Source of the DNA: Trematomus loennbergii
Lineage: Eukaryota > Chordata > Actinopteri > Perciformes > Nototheniidae
Direction: 5' to 3'
NCBI GenBank assembly: GCA_012861695.1
Contig: JAAOOA010000153.1
Location: 430,001 to 494,000 of the forward strand
DNA length: 64,000 nucleotides
This document shows positions 63,065 to 64,000 of the stretch, one piece after another. Numbering within the stretch: position 1 is the stretch's first letter; every line of letters starts with the position of its first letter. A model generated the notes under the pieces. It was not told where the DNA came from. It did no database searches and saw only the letters and a list, made by a program, of their open reading frames with translations. Both the position numbers and the translations under genes were made by a program.

Positions 63065-63105
63065 GCTTTAAAGGTGGGGTATGTAATTCACTTCTTTTGA
63101 TATTT
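63065..63105. mobile_element. TTAA-MITE terminal remnant, unit D
   Basis: CTTTAAAGGTGGGGTATGTAA replaces about 200 bp that the other units have between TTTATAGCTTTAA and GATATTTGTAGG. A short terminus without its partner. Confidence 0.45.
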
Positions 63106-63530
63106 GTAGGTCTTTTGATGAATTATGTTTAGATATGGATATATTGTTTTACTCTCCACGGGCAAGTCATTTAATACTTCTATTTCATTCTTTCATTGTT
63201 GCAATGTTTCTTTGGGACGTTTTCCGTACTGTATACATGGACGATAACATTTATTGTGATTGAAAATGTAAATGTTGTTATCAACCTGAAAGGAATCACA
63301 GCTGGAGAATGAAGTTTAGTATTTGTAATGCTGCTTCAGATATCTTATGATTCAATAACCAGCAGTTTGATGCAGAAATGTGTCTCTGAACTTGATATTG
63401 GTTTCTTCAGGTGAATCTGTCATATGTGACAAATTACAAATATAAATGACAAAAGACAATTGTACAACAAACTATAATATAAATAAATAACTTCTTAATG
63501 ATTTCATCTCTGCAAACATCTGTTTTAACC

Positions 63531-64000
63531 TTAAAGGTCACCTATCATGCTATTTTTAGGCAATAGCATAGGTCTCAGATATATAAAAAATATAAAAAAC
63601 ATGTCTATGAAGTGTTTTGCTCAAAATACCAAACAGATCACCCATTCTAGCCATGCCTCATATCCCTCTATTTCACTTCCTGTTTCAAAAGTGCTGATTT
63701 GGGGTATAAAAAAATAAAAAAATAAAAAAGAGGGGCGGAGCTTGCGGGACCCGGCAGCTACTGTCTAAACTAAATACTGCGGTGATGAAACGCCATATCA
63801 TGGATTATCAAGGATTATTTCTGAAACAGTATGGAGCTCAAAGGCTTTCTCTCTTGCCGGTTATACCACAAGGTGAGTTCCTTTTTATTTCCTGCTTCTT
63901 CACACACATGCTCTCCAGTACAGGTTAGCTCTGAGTGTTAGCGATGCTAATGTAAACAGCACCATATTACGTCCAAAACAGTCGGGCATTGTTTCTGATA
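63531..64000. mobile_element. TTAA-flanked inverted-repeat element, unit D (runs off end)
   Basis: TTAAAGGTCACCTATCATGC start as in A-C. Includes the conserved 88-nt frame at 63785-63872. The interior GAGGGGCGGAGCTTGCGGG is closest to the state before the MITE insertion in B. Confidence 0.6.

Larger units (their letters stand above)
52883..64000. repeat. Segmental duplication unit D (cut by window end)
   Basis: Homologous to unit C from 28515 on, with an intact ugp2 exon 2, the promoter-like block and a TRIM copy. The window ends inside the TTAA element that lies about 3 kb before the mdh1 stop codon in the other units. Private changes include a Harbinger-like MITE insertion, a deletion of about 185 bp near 53430, and a replaced stretch with a short TTAA-MITE remnant near 63070. 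Confidence 0.88.

Overview
The window reads as vertebrate nuclear DNA from a ray-finned fish, probably a percomorph. It has spliced exons of cytosolic malate dehydrogenase (mdh1) and UDP-glucose pyrophosphorylase (ugp2), which are neighbours in vertebrates. It also has a TRIM-family E3 ligase of the kind expanded in fish, very long (AC)n/(TG)n tracts, and many non-autonomous DNA transposons. There are no operons, RNA genes or CRISPR arrays. The exact species cannot be told from the sequence.

The dominant structure is a tandem segmental duplication. Four copies of one unit lie head to tail: A (1-14240), B (about 14769-28494), C (28515-52882) and D (52883 to beyond 64000). The C-to-D spacing, about 24.4 kb, is the fullest period. 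Read left to right on the + strand, a full unit holds: ugp2 exon 2 (minus), a CpG/CRE/CCAAT promoter-like block with a possible small + strand exon, a broken TRIM gene (plus), a series of TTAA-flanked elements with a 37-bp minisatellite, the last four mdh1 exons (minus), and the 5' end of a hAT transposon. Units A and B lack the ugp2 part in this window, and D runs off the end before mdh1. The visible breakpoints between units fall in or beside (TG)n tracts.

mdh1 is present three times as 3' fragments: 10514-13474, 24214-27151 and 41791-46114. Only unit C also has the preceding exon (45992-46114), and that same copy carries a 1-base deletion in its penultimate exon. The exons for roughly the first 124 residues are nowhere in the window, so no complete mdh1 is here. 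ugp2 is represented only by its first coding-type exon, whole in D (54980-55094) and missing its splice donor in C (30026-30116). All four TRIM copies are broken; one frame break at the coiled-coil/PRY-SPRY boundary is common to all, and the others are private to a copy.

Between mdh1 intron 3 in unit C and the start of unit D (46.1-52.9 kb) is a transposon pile-up. It contains a 1.1-kb terminal-inverted-repeat element and a second inverted-repeat element that was split by a young LTR retrotransposon (48494-52423). The two LTRs are 368 bp each with one difference noticed, and a TTAGA target duplication is visible. Its internal region has no recognisable pol and is made of proline-rich, codon-multiple tandem repeats. 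Copy-specific insertions (a hAT-type MITE in B, a Harbinger-like MITE in D) have matching empty sites in sister units and so date the duplications.

A caution applies throughout. Many differences between units are single-base indels, and unit borders sit in long microsatellites. Both a real, recent segmental array and long-read assembly artefacts could contribute.
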